Shown: in pieces, positions 1 through 6,134 of the stretch
Layout: every line of letters begins with the position of its first letter
Position numbering within the stretch: the first letter of the stretch is position 1
DNA from: Bacillota bacterium
Lineage (GTDB): Bacteria > Bacillota > Clostridia > Tissierellales > Peptoniphilaceae
Length of the DNA: 8,201 nucleotides
Direction of reading: 5' to 3'
Assembly (NCBI GenBank): GCA_023443025.1
Contig: JAEZWM010000084.1
Coordinates: forward strand, 1-8,201
The notes under the pieces: generated by a model
What the model saw: the letters and a program-made list of their open reading frames with translations, nothing else
Database searches by the model: none
Told to the model about the DNA's origin: nothing
Program-made: the position numbers and the translations under genes

Positions 1-85
1 TTATATGATATACAAGTTTAAAAACATTGATTAATATTATATGAAAATACAAATTCAACTGGAAAATAACATAATTAAGATATCT

Positions 86-114
86 TTGACAAATAACACA
101 AGTTATGCTAAAAT
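86..114 (+). promoter_or_regulatory. Sigma-A-type promoter of nox
   Basis: A perfect -35 box TTGACA (86-91) is followed by a 17-base spacer and the -10 box TAAAAT (109-114). A TG dinucleotide at 106-107 makes it an extended -10 promoter. Transcription would start near 121, giving a short leader of about 25 bases before the nox ATG. The match to the housekeeping consensus is strong, so expression should be high unless repressed. The 85 bases upstream contain only AT-rich sequence with no gene that I can recognise. Confidence 0.85.
93..106. promoter_or_regulatory. Inverted repeat inside the nox promoter spacer (possible operator)
   Basis: The sequence ATAAC-ACAA-GTTAT is a perfect 5-base inverted repeat with a 4-base centre. 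It lies wholly between the -35 and -10 boxes of the nox promoter, where a bound repressor would block RNA polymerase. It does not match the Rex (TTGTTAA-N4-TTAACAA) or FNR (TTGAT-N4-ATCAA) consensus. In sequence this AT-rich, a 5-base repeat can arise by chance, so the operator role is an inference. Confidence 0.3.
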
Positions 115-146
115 AAACATGAATTAAAAAATTCAAGGAGGACAAT

Positions 147-1478
147 ATGACAAAAATCATTGTAATTGGTGCAAACCATGCGGGTACGGCTTGTGTTAAC
201 ACAATACTCGATAATTTCCCAGGGACAGAGGTAGTAGTTTACGACAGAAATAACAATATCAGTTTTCTAGGTTGTGGTATGGCTTTATGGATTGGTGGTC
301 AAATCTCGGGAAGTGATGGACTTTTTTATTGTAGTAAGGACATTTTAGAATCAAAAGGCGCTAAGATAAATATGGAGTCTGAAGTCCTAAATTTAGATGA
401 AAATAAAAAAGAGGTAGAAGTTAGACTTTCAAACGGCGAGATTATTAAAGATAATTATGATAAACTTATTCTTGCTACCGGATCAAGAGCACGTTGCAGC
501 AATGTTCCCGGAGAAGATTTAGAAAATATAAAAGTTGCTAAACTCTTCCAGGATGCTAAGGCTGTGAAAGAACTGATGGATGATGAAAGCATAAAAGATA
601 CCGTTGTACTTGGAAGTGGATACATAGGTGTGGAACTGGTAGAGGCCTTTGCCAGAATTGGGAAAAACGTAACTCTAATAACTAGAAGTCCTAGAATACT
701 AAGAGGAAACTTTGATGAAGACATCGCCAAGCCAATCGCTGATCTTTTAGAAGAAAACGGTGTCACAATAAGAACGAATGAAAATTTAGTAAGATACGAA
801 GGCAAGGAAAGAGTAGAAAAAGTTGTTACAGATAAAGGTGAGTATCCTGCAGATTTAGTTATAAATTCAATAGGATTTGAGCCAAATGCATTCTTGGGCG
901 ACTCACTTAAAAGACACTGCTCCGGTGCTTATGAAGTAAATAAAAAGTTTGAAACAAGTAATAAAGACATATATGCAATTGGTGACTGTGCTACTAACTA
1001 TAACAATGCATCCGGGAAAACAGACTATATAGCCCTTGCAACCAATGCAGTAAGATCAGGAATAGTCGCAGCTGTAAATGCTTGTGGCGGTGATTTAGAA
1101 AGTGCAGGAGTACAAGGTTCATCCGGAATGAGCATTTACGATTATAAAGTTGTAATGACAGGTCTTACAACCGACCAAGCAGCAAAAGAAGGAATTGAAA
1201 TCAAAGAAAATGTAATAGAAGATTTACAAAAGCCGGAATTTATGGAAGTACCAAATGAAAAGGTAAGACTAAAAGTAATTTATAGAGCTGACAACAGAAA
1301 GATTGTCGGTGCACAGATGGGATCATTTCATGATATGAGCATGGGTATACATCTATTCTCGCTTGCGATTGAACGAGGCGTAACAATTGATGAACTTGCG
1401 TTAACTGATGTATTCTTTATGCCTCACTTCAATAAGCCTTATAACTATATAACTATGGCGGCATTAACTGCAGAGTAA
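147..1478 (+). CDS. nox: FAD-dependent NAD(P)H oxidase, water-forming type
   Basis: This 443-residue cytoplasmic flavoprotein belongs to the NADH oxidase/NADH peroxidase/CoA-disulfide reductase family and most likely reduces O2 to water, protecting an anaerobe and regenerating NAD(P)+. The FAD-binding GANHAG lies at 8-13 and includes His11, typical of oxidases and peroxidases. The redox cysteine, which forms a sulfenic acid, is Cys43 in the motif SFLGCG; CoA-disulfide reductases have SFANC instead. ATGS (110-113), the NAD(P) Rossmann motif GSGYIG (156-161), the second FAD motif GDCA (279-282) and the C-terminal PHFNKPYNY dimerisation motif are all present. Length is normal for the family. The start is fixed by AAGGAGG at 135-141. 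At 179-181 the protein reads Thr-Arg-Ser where NADH-specific members have an acidic residue, so NADPH use is possible. Monocistronic, between its own promoter and terminator. A peroxidase role cannot be excluded. Confidence 0.9.
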   Translation: MTKIIVIGANHAGTACVNTILDNFPGTEVVVYDRNNNISFLGCGMALWIGGQISGSDGLFYCSKDILESKGAKINMESEVLNLDENKKEVEVRLSNGEIIKDNYDKLILATGSRARCSNVPGEDLENIKVAKLFQDAKAVKELMDDESIKDTVVLGSGYIGVELVEAFARIGKNVTLITRSPRILRGNFDEDIAKPIADLLEENGVTIRTNENLVRYEGKERVEKVVTDKGEYPADLVINSIGFEPNAFLGDSLKRHCSGAYEVNKKFETSNKDIYAIGDCATNYNNASGKTDYIALATNAVRSGIVAAVNACGGDLESAGVQGSSGMSIYDYKVVMTGLTTDQAAKEGIEIKENVIEDLQKPEFMEVPNEKVRLKVIYRADNRKIVGAQMGSFHDMSMGIHLFSLAIERGVTIDELALTDVFFMPHFNKPYNYITMAALTAE

Positions 1479-1508
1479 TCCTAATATATTAGAATATATT
1501 TAACTAAG

Positions 1509-1534
1509 AAAGAGCTAACTGCTAGCTCTTTTTT
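1509..1534 (+). terminator. Rho-independent terminator of nox
   Basis: A perfect 9-base stem (AAAGAGCTA at 1509-1517 pairing with TAGCTCTTT at 1523-1531) encloses the 5-base loop ACTGC and runs into a stretch of T ending at 1534. It begins 30 bases after the nox stop codon. Between them lie two copies of the palindromic octamer AATATATT (1483-1490 and 1493-1500), which I read as AT-rich spacer. Confidence 0.9.
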
Positions 1535-1543
1535 AGTTTTCAA

Positions 1544-1560
1544 TAATAGATAGTCTATTA
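1544..1560. promoter_or_regulatory. 17-base palindrome upstream of the baeRF gene (possible operator)
   Basis: TAATAGA (1544-1550) and TCTATTA (1554-1560) form a perfect 7-base inverted repeat around the centre TAG. The outer bases CAAT (1541-1544) and ATTG (1564-1567) add a partial second layer, and the half-site TAATAGAT recurs at 1573-1580. The position, about 90 bases before the start codon and just upstream of the likely promoter, suits a binding site for a dimeric regulator. There is no T tract after it, so it is not a terminator. No known regulator consensus is recognised. Confidence 0.35.
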
Positions 1561-1571
1561 ATTATTGTAAA

Positions 1572-1604
1572 TTAATAGATTTGAGTAGATTGGGTATATA
1601 TAAA
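1572..1604 (+). promoter_or_regulatory. Possible promoter of the baeRF-DsrE operon
   Basis: A weak -35-like TTAATA (1572-1577) lies 17 bases before the -10-like TATATA (1595-1600); TATAAA at 1599-1604 is an alternative -10. A promoter is needed here because nox ends in a strong terminator. The exact boxes are uncertain in such AT-rich sequence. A small hairpin AAGTG-TAATC-CACTT (1607-1621) would lie at the start of the transcript. Confidence 0.35.
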
Positions 1605-1636
1605 ACAAGTGTAATCCACTTAAAATTTAAATTTTG

Positions 1637-1643
1637 AAAGGAG
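1637..1643 (+). promoter_or_regulatory. Ribosome binding site that sets the baeRF start at 1649
   Basis: AAAGGAG lies 5 bases before the ATG at 1649. An in-frame TTG at 1634 would put this Shine-Dalgarno sequence inside the coding region and leave the TTG without one of its own, so the ATG is preferred. Confidence 0.85.
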
Positions 1644-1648
1644 AAAGT

Positions 1649-2707
1649 ATGAAGAGAACAGATATTGAAAAATTAGCTAGTATGAAAGATGGGGTTTTTG
1701 TTAGTATATATCTTCCTACTCACAGAAGTTCTCCTGAAAACAAACAAGACAGAATCAGATACAAAAATCTTCTCAACGAGGTAGAGGAGGGTCTAAAATC
1801 TCTTCTGGACATCAATAAAACTGGTGACTTTCTTAAAGAAGCTGAAGCCATTTACCAGGATGAAGAGTTCTGGGTAAGGACTCTAGATGGGTTGGCAGTC
1901 TTAATCAGTGAAGAAGGAACTGAGGTACTTCTATTAGAAGGTCTAATTCCTGAAAGAGTTGTAATCAGCGACAGATTCCATTTACTTCCATTGATGAACT
2001 ATTATGAGTTCCTTAACGACACTTATATTTTAGATGTATCAAGAGATAGATTTAAATTATTTTACGGTGATAGCGAAGGAATTAGAGAAATTGAAACTCC
2101 CGGAGTCGAACAAAATTTTAAAGATTTGTTTGATGATAAAGATATTCAATCCGATCTTCATTCAACTAGAGGAACAACAGCTGGATTCCATGGTCATAAG
2201 GCTAAACCGGAAATCGATCAGAAGGAAACTGAAAAGTATTTAAGATATATAATAAAAGGTTTAGCGAATTTAACAAAAGATAAAGATATTCCGATGATGG
2301 TTTTTGGGACTACTGAAGTAGTTTCACAGTTTAAGGAATTGGCTAATGGACTAAATATTTCAAAGGTTGTAGATAAACCAATTGATTCAGTTCATATAAA
2401 TGATTTACCGAAGCTTCTTAAGGAAGAATTATTACCTCCATATATAGAGAAGATAAGCGAAAGAATTGATAAGCTAAATACGGAGCTTGCACAAGAACGT
2501 GGATCCAATAACATCGAAGAAATCAAAAAAGAATCAGAAGCTGGCCGAATAAGTACTTTGTTTATTAATCTTGATCTCGGAGGAATGGATGTTCTTGATG
2601 CCGACAAACTAGTTCAGGATGTCTTAATGACAAATGGTGAAGTGGTGCTGATAGATAACAATCTAAGTGAATTTGATTATGGTGTAGCTGCAAAATACAG
2701 ATACTAA
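1649..2707 (+). CDS. Bacterial archaeo-eukaryotic release factor-like protein (baeRF family)
   Basis: This 352-residue protein resembles the baeRF families, bacterial relatives of the archaeal/eukaryotic class 1 release factor and Pelota fold, probably family 3. The N-terminal region carries the signature VSIYLPTHR (about residues 18-26), followed by a helix rich in charged residues. The middle region has a short Gly/His-rich segment, GFHGHK (179-184), where eRF1 would carry its functional loop; no GGQ motif is seen. The C-terminal region has the L7Ae/Pelota-like pattern with a GRISTLFI strand, a helix, GEVVLID, and a terminal AAKYRY, as in relatives ending in A-x-x-RY. No signal peptide or membrane segment is visible. 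It is cotranscribed with a DsrE-like gene 13 bases downstream. Family members are thought to act on ribosomes, perhaps in rescue or hibernation, but the role is not established. Family assignment is from recalled motifs; function is inference. Confidence 0.72.
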   Translation: MKRTDIEKLASMKDGVFVSIYLPTHRSSPENKQDRIRYKNLLNEVEEGLKSLLDINKTGDFLKEAEAIYQDEEFWVRTLDGLAVLISEEGTEVLLLEGLIPERVVISDRFHLLPLMNYYEFLNDTYILDVSRDRFKLFYGDSEGIREIETPGVEQNFKDLFDDKDIQSDLHSTRGTTAGFHGHKAKPEIDQKETEKYLRYIIKGLANLTKDKDIPMMVFGTTEVVSQFKELANGLNISKVVDKPIDSVHINDLPKLLKEELLPPYIEKISERIDKLNTELAQERGSNNIEEIKKESEAGRISTLFINLDLGGMDVLDADKLVQDVLMTNGEVVLIDNNLSEFDYGVAAKYRY

Positions 2708-2720
2708 TCAGGAGGAGATA

Positions 2721-3092
2721 ATGGATAAAATTGATTTATTAATTACGCTAACAGCTCACGAGAGAGACTCGAACAATGTTACGATTGCATTTACTGTGGG
2801 TGCTAAAGCAGTTGAAAGTGGTAAGGATACGGTTATATTACTCCTGTCCGACGCCGTAAGTTTAGCATCAAAAGGATATGCGGACAAAATTGATATAGGG
2901 GAGCCTTTTAAACCTGTTAGAGAACTCCTTGAAACCTACTTGAAAGCAGGAGGAAGACTTGCAGTCTGCTCTGCTTGTATGCAGCACAATGGAGTTGATG
3001 AATCATCGGTATATGATGGCGTAGAAATTGTAAATGCGGACTTTATAGTTGATTCACTATTTGCAGCGGAAAGATCACTGCAATTAAATTAA
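2721..3092 (+). CDS. DsrE/DsrF-like family protein with CxxC motif
   Basis: This is a small cytoplasmic protein of 123 residues with a DsrE/DsrF-like fold: an N-terminal strand (DLLITLT), a helix over AFTVGAKAVESG, the strand DTVILLLS, and a later strand RLAVCSAC followed by a helix. Cys83 and Cys86 form a CxxC pair in CSACMQHNGV. In sulfur-relay relatives a cysteine in this region carries a persulfide, so sulfur transfer or thiol redox is plausible, but no partner such as TusA or a sulfite reductase is nearby. AGGAGG (2710-2715) lies 5 bases before the ATG, and the gene starts 13 bases after the baeRF stop, so the two are cotranscribed. The unit ends with a terminator 8 bases after this stop. 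Family assignment is fairly secure; the substrate is unknown. Confidence 0.8.
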   Translation: MDKIDLLITLTAHERDSNNVTIAFTVGAKAVESGKDTVILLLSDAVSLASKGYADKIDIGEPFKPVRELLETYLKAGGRLAVCSACMQHNGVDESSVYDGVEIVNADFIVDSLFAAERSLQLN

Positions 3093-3099
3093 TTTTTTG

Positions 3100-3128
3100 A
3101 AAAGAGCGATTAAATTCGCTCTTTTTTT
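3100..3128 (+). terminator. Rho-independent terminator of the baeRF-DsrE operon
   Basis: A perfect 10-base stem (AAAAGAGCGA at 3100-3109 with TCGCTCTTTT at 3116-3125) closes a 6-base loop TTAAAT and ends in seven T residues (3122-3128). It separates this operon from the purine genes. Confidence 0.92.
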
Positions 3129-3148
3129 ATGCTTTACCAAAACTCATA

Positions 3149-3170
3149 TTTAGTTATAAAAATAACTAAA
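3149..3170. promoter_or_regulatory. Perfect 9-base inverted repeat upstream of the purE promoter
   Basis: TTTAGTTAT (3149-3157) and ATAACTAAA (3162-3170) flank the 4-base centre AAAA. There is no T tract on either strand, so it is not a terminator, and it lies about 20 bases upstream of the likely -35 region, where an activator or repressor could bind. It does not look like the Bacillus PurR PurBox, which contains CGAAC. A regulatory role is inference. Confidence 0.35.
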
Positions 3171-3188
3171 AATTATATGCGAAAGTGA

Positions 3189-3217
3189 TAATTAGAATAT
3201 GAAAAATATGGTATAAT
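3189..3217 (+). promoter_or_regulatory. Extended -10 promoter of the purine operon
   Basis: A consensus -10 box TATAAT (3212-3217) is preceded by TGG (3209-3211), an extended -10 element. The -35 region 17 bases upstream reads TAATTA (3189-3194), a poor match, which fits a promoter that relies on its extended -10. The start would be near 3224, giving a leader of about 36 bases, too short for a purine riboswitch. Confidence 0.75.
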
Positions 3218-3259
3218 ATAAAAGGATAAATATTTATACTTATATTTTGGAGGCGAGTA

Positions 3260-3745
3260 ATGAAAGTAGCAGTTGTAATGGGAAGTAAAAGCGACAAAGA
3301 TGTGGTTACCAAAGCAGTTGACATCTTGGAAAAATACGGCGTAGAAGTCGATTGGAGAATAATTTCAGCTCATAGGACGCCTGTATTAGCTCATGAATTT
3401 GCATCATCACTAGAGGGAAATTACGAAGTATGTATAGCCTGTGCAGGTAAAGCGGCTCACTTAGCCGGAGTAATTGCAGGCATTACCACAATACCGGTAA
3501 TTGGCCTTCCTATCAAATCTTCAACCATGGACGGACTTGATTCACTATTATCCGTAGTTCAAATGCCTTCCGGCGTACCGGTGGCTACCGTAGCTATCAA
3601 TGGAGCTGAAAATGCCGGTATCTTAGCTCTCCAAATCTTGGGAATAAAATATCCTGAAATTGCAACTAAATTAAAAGAATTAAAAAGTGAAATGAACGAT
3701 AAAATAATTGCCGATGACAATACTCTAAAATCAGAAAGAGGTTAA
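3260..3745 (+). CDS. purE: 5-(carboxyamino)imidazole ribonucleotide mutase, PurE class I
   Basis: PurE moves the carboxyl group of N5-CAIR to carbon 4 to make CAIR in purine biosynthesis, as a cytoplasmic homo-octamer. The 161-residue length is normal. GSKSD (8-12) binds the substrate phosphate, SAHRTP (36-41) holds the catalytic His38, and KSSTMDGLDSLLS with the QMPSGVPVATVAI stretch is typical of class I enzymes. The usual AG[GM]AAHLPG segment here reads AGKAAHLAG, with Lys64 and an Ala for Pro, a minor oddity near the active site. GGAGG at 3249-3253 sets the ATG. It is the first gene of the operon, and purF begins 4 bases after its stop. purK, whose product makes N5-CAIR, is not in the window. 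Confidence 0.96.
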   Translation: MKVAVVMGSKSDKDVVTKAVDILEKYGVEVDWRIISAHRTPVLAHEFASSLEGNYEVCIACAGKAAHLAGVIAGITTIPVIGLPIKSSTMDGLDSLLSVVQMPSGVPVATVAINGAENAGILALQILGIKYPEIATKLKELKSEMNDKIIADDNTLKSERG

Positions 3746-3749
3746 ATTA

Positions 3750-5090
3750 ATGGGTGGTATTTGCGGTGTAACCGTTAAAGAACAAAATGCACAGATGATC
3801 ACTTACTATGCGATGTATTCACTTCAACACAGAGGAGAGTATGGATGCGGTATAGCATCAGATCATAATGGATACATTGACTACGAAAAAGGGCATGGAC
3901 TTGTAACCAATGTACTGGATGAACATGTACTAAGACTTCTAAGAGGTAAAACAGCAATTGGCCATGTAAGTAATAGCCAAACCGAGATTCCTACAATAGA
4001 GCTTGATCCTAAAGTTTTAGGATATAAAGAAGGTGCTATGGCACTAGTGTTTGATGGTTATCTTTTAAATTATGATGAGTTAAAAGAAAAAGTAGATAGT
4101 GCCGGAGTAGATTTTGAAAATGTTTCCCATACAGAAATAGTAGGAAATTTAATAGCACTTAATTATAAGGGAGATTTAATCGAAGCTCTTAGAACTACTT
4201 TAGAAATGGTTAAAGGTGCATATGCACTCCTTTTGATGACTGATGATGTCCTTATAGGTGTAAGAGATAGATATGGAATAAAGCCACTAGTCTTTGGAAG
4301 CATTGAAAATGGATATATGTTTGCCAGCGAAACCTGCAGTTTCGATGCGGTAAGTGGTGAGTTTATCAGAGAAATTGAACCCGGTGAAATGGTTATTGTT
4401 GAGGATTACAAACCAAAATCAGTTCAATTATTTGAAATTTGTAATAGAAAGTCCTGTATATTCGAAGGAATATATTATGCTAGACCTGACTCGATAGTTA
4501 ACGGAGTTACAGTCTATAGGATGAGAAATAATTCAGGTAAATTACTTGCACTCGCAAATGGAGTTGATGCTGAAGTGGTAATAGCTGCACCTGACTCTGG
4601 AACGGCTGCTGCAATTGGATTTGCCGAGGAATCTAAAATACCTTTTGGAATCGGAATTATCAAAAATAGATATATAGGAAGAACCTTTATAGAAAGAGGT
4701 TCGGAAAAGAGAATCGATAAAGTAAGAATAAAATTAAATGTACTAAAAGAGATCATAGTAGGTAAAGATGTACTAGTTGTCGATGACTCTATAGTAAGAG
4801 GTACTACTATGAAACGAACCGTAAAAATGTTAAGAGATGCAGGTGCAAAGTCTGTACATGTAAGGATAGCATCACCTATGGTCTATTATACATGTAAGAT
4901 TGGAGTAAACCAATCAGTCACAGGAAACATGATAGCTGCAGATCATAATCAGGAAGAAATAAGAGAAATAATAGATGCTGATAGTTTAAAATACATAAGT
5001 ATTGATGATTTACTAGAAGCATTTGGGGATAAAAACAAGTACTGCACAGGGTGTATAAACGATATTTACCCATTTGAATTGGAGGAATAA
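3750..5090 (+). CDS. purF: Amidophosphoribosyltransferase PurF with a degenerate glutaminase site
   Basis: PurF makes 5-phosphoribosylamine from PRPP and glutamine, the committed purine step. The 446-residue protein has an N-terminal Ntn glutaminase domain (about 1-230) and a C-terminal phosphoribosyltransferase domain. The latter looks intact: YARPDS, the flexible loop KNRYIGRTFI, and the PRPP loop VVDDSIVRGTT (343-353). Cys236, Cys382, Cys432 and Cys435 match the four ligands of the Bacillus-type [4Fe-4S] cluster, so the enzyme is probably oxygen-sensitive. The glutaminase keeps the nucleophile as Cys5, after a 4-residue MGGI leader that may be removed, and QHRG (26-29). However, the HVRYST arginine is Ser74, the HNGNL asparagine of the oxyanion hole is Asp102, and the DSE aspartate is His127. 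Glutamine use is therefore doubtful and free ammonia may be the donor. Start supported by AAGAGG at 3736-3741. Confidence 0.93.
   Translation: MGGICGVTVKEQNAQMITYYAMYSLQHRGEYGCGIASDHNGYIDYEKGHGLVTNVLDEHVLRLLRGKTAIGHVSNSQTEIPTIELDPKVLGYKEGAMALVFDGYLLNYDELKEKVDSAGVDFENVSHTEIVGNLIALNYKGDLIEALRTTLEMVKGAYALLLMTDDVLIGVRDRYGIKPLVFGSIENGYMFASETCSFDAVSGEFIREIEPGEMVIVEDYKPKSVQLFEICNRKSCIFEGIYYARPDSIVNGVTVYRMRNNSGKLLALANGVDAEVVIAAPDSGTAAAIGFAEESKIPFGIGIIKNRYIGRTFIERGSEKRIDKVRIKLNVLKEIIVGKDVLVVDDSIVRGTTMKRTVKMLRDAGAKSVHVRIASPMVYYTCKIGVNQSVTGNMIAADHNQEEIREIIDADSLKYISIDDLLEAFGDKNKYCTGCINDIYPFELEE
5079..5085 (+). promoter_or_regulatory. Ribosome binding site within the purF end that sets the purM start
   Basis: TTGGAGG lies in the last codons of purF, 6 bases before the ATG at 5092. 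The in-frame TTG at 5074 would place this site inside the gene and add residues not seen in PurM, so 5092 is preferred. The purF stop is a single base before the purM start, which suggests translational coupling. Confidence 0.85.
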
Positions 5091-5091
5091 T

Positions 5092-6132
5092 ATGTCATTG
5101 GATTATAAATCAGCAGGTGTAGATAAGGAAGCCGGATATGAGGAAGTCAAAAAGATTAAAAAGATAGTGCAAAAGACTTTAAATAATAATGTACTATCAT
5201 CCATAGGAGGCTTTTCAGGTCTTTTTAGACTTCCAATCGAAGACTATGACGAGCCCGTAATGGTAAGTGGCACCGATGGAGTAGGAACAAAACTTGTACT
5301 CGCATTTATGATGGATAAGCATAATACGATTGGAGAAGACTGTGTCGCAATGTGTGTAAATGACATACTTTGTCAGGGGGCAAGACCGCTTTTCTTTTTG
5401 GATTATATTGCAACCGGAAAAATTGATCCTGATAAAATGGCAGAAGTTGTTGATGGTATTGCTAACGGCTGTGTGCTATCAGAAATGGCATTAATAGGTG
5501 GAGAGACTGCAGAGATGCCGGGCTTTTATGGTGAAGATGAATATGACATGGCCGGTTTTGCAGTGGGTGTTGTTGAGAAGTCCAAAATAATTGATGGTTC
5601 TAATATAAAAGAGGGCGACATAATCATCTCACTACCTTCCTCAGGAGTTCATAGCAATGGGTTTTCATTAATAAGAAAAATAATATTTGATAAAATGAAT
5701 TTCGAACTAGATAAAAAACTGGAAAGAATAGGTAAAAGTCTTGGAGAGGAATTATTGACTCCAACTAAAATCTATCATGGTGCAGTTAAAGCTATAAATG
5801 CAGTAACAGATGTCCATGGATACATCCACATTACTGGTGGCGGACTTTTCGAAAATGTCCCTAGAATAGTACCCGAAGGACTTTGTGCAGCCATAGATTT
5901 AAAAGATAATGTGGTTCCGGAAATCTTTAATTACTTACAAGAGTGGGGCGGAGTTACAACTAAGGAGATGTATTCCACATTTAATATGGGTATGGGTTTA
6001 ATAGCTATAATTGATAGTTCAGATATTGGGAAAGTCGAAAAAGCCTTGTCTGATGCCGGTGAAGCATATAATGTTATTGGAAGAATTACAACCGGTGAAG
6101 AAAAAATATTGATATCAAATCTACCGGAATAA
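5092..6132 (+). CDS. purM: Phosphoribosylformylglycinamidine cyclo-ligase (AIR synthetase)
   Basis: PurM closes the imidazole ring, converting FGAM and ATP to AIR, ADP and phosphate in the cytoplasm. The protein has 346 residues, the usual length. It begins with YKSAGVD (5-11), the signature start of the family. GTDGVGTKL (60-68) and the CVNDI segment bind ATP and metal; GGETAEMPG (136-144), PSSGVHSNG (182-190) and HITGGGL (246-252) are all intact, so it should be active. It belongs to the PurM/PurL/SelD/HypE ATP-binding superfamily, and these motifs separate it clearly from the others. It is the third gene of the operon, one base after purF and two bases before purN. Confidence 0.97.
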   Translation: MSLDYKSAGVDKEAGYEEVKKIKKIVQKTLNNNVLSSIGGFSGLFRLPIEDYDEPVMVSGTDGVGTKLVLAFMMDKHNTIGEDCVAMCVNDILCQGARPLFFLDYIATGKIDPDKMAEVVDGIANGCVLSEMALIGGETAEMPGFYGEDEYDMAGFAVGVVEKSKIIDGSNIKEGDIIISLPSSGVHSNGFSLIRKIIFDKMNFELDKKLERIGKSLGEELLTPTKIYHGAVKAINAVTDVHGYIHITGGGLFENVPRIVPEGLCAAIDLKDNVVPEIFNYLQEWGGVTTKEMYSTFNMGMGLIAIIDSSDIGKVEKALSDAGEAYNVIGRITTGEEKILISNLPE

Positions 6133-6134
6133 AA

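Noticed and set aside
1..44. Direct repeat TTATATGA at 1-8 and 37-44
   Set aside because: An 8-base AT-rich repeat is expected by chance in sequence of this composition, and it has no clear position relative to the promoter.
455..805. Open frame of 116 codons on the - strand inside nox
   Set aside because: It lies antisense to a well-supported gene, has no recognisable motif, and its product is a Ser/Leu-rich sequence typical of antisense translation.
1622..1635. Palindrome AAAATTTAAATTTT just before the baeRF ribosome binding site
   Set aside because: It is made only of A and T, has little pairing strength, and is likely to be compositional.
1634..1648. TTG start five codons upstream for the baeRF gene
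   Set aside because: The added codons contain the Shine-Dalgarno sequence for the ATG at 1649.
2034..2243. Open frame of 69 codons on the + strand inside the baeRF gene
   Set aside because: It overlaps the real gene in another frame, has no ribosome binding site and its product resembles no family I know.
2392..2607. Open frame of 71 codons on the - strand inside the baeRF gene
   Set aside because: Antisense to a supported gene and without motif or ribosome binding site.
3129..3259. Purine riboswitch or PurR PurBox ahead of purE
   Set aside because: The likely leader is only about 36 bases, with no three-way junction, and no CGAAC PurBox core is seen.
4514..4756. Open frame of 80 codons on the - strand inside purF
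   Set aside because: Antisense to conserved PurF motifs; its hydrophobic composition is a by-product of the opposite strand.
5074..5091. TTG start six codons upstream for purM, overlapping purF
   Set aside because: The added codons contain the ribosome binding site, and PurM proteins usually start just before YKSAGVD.
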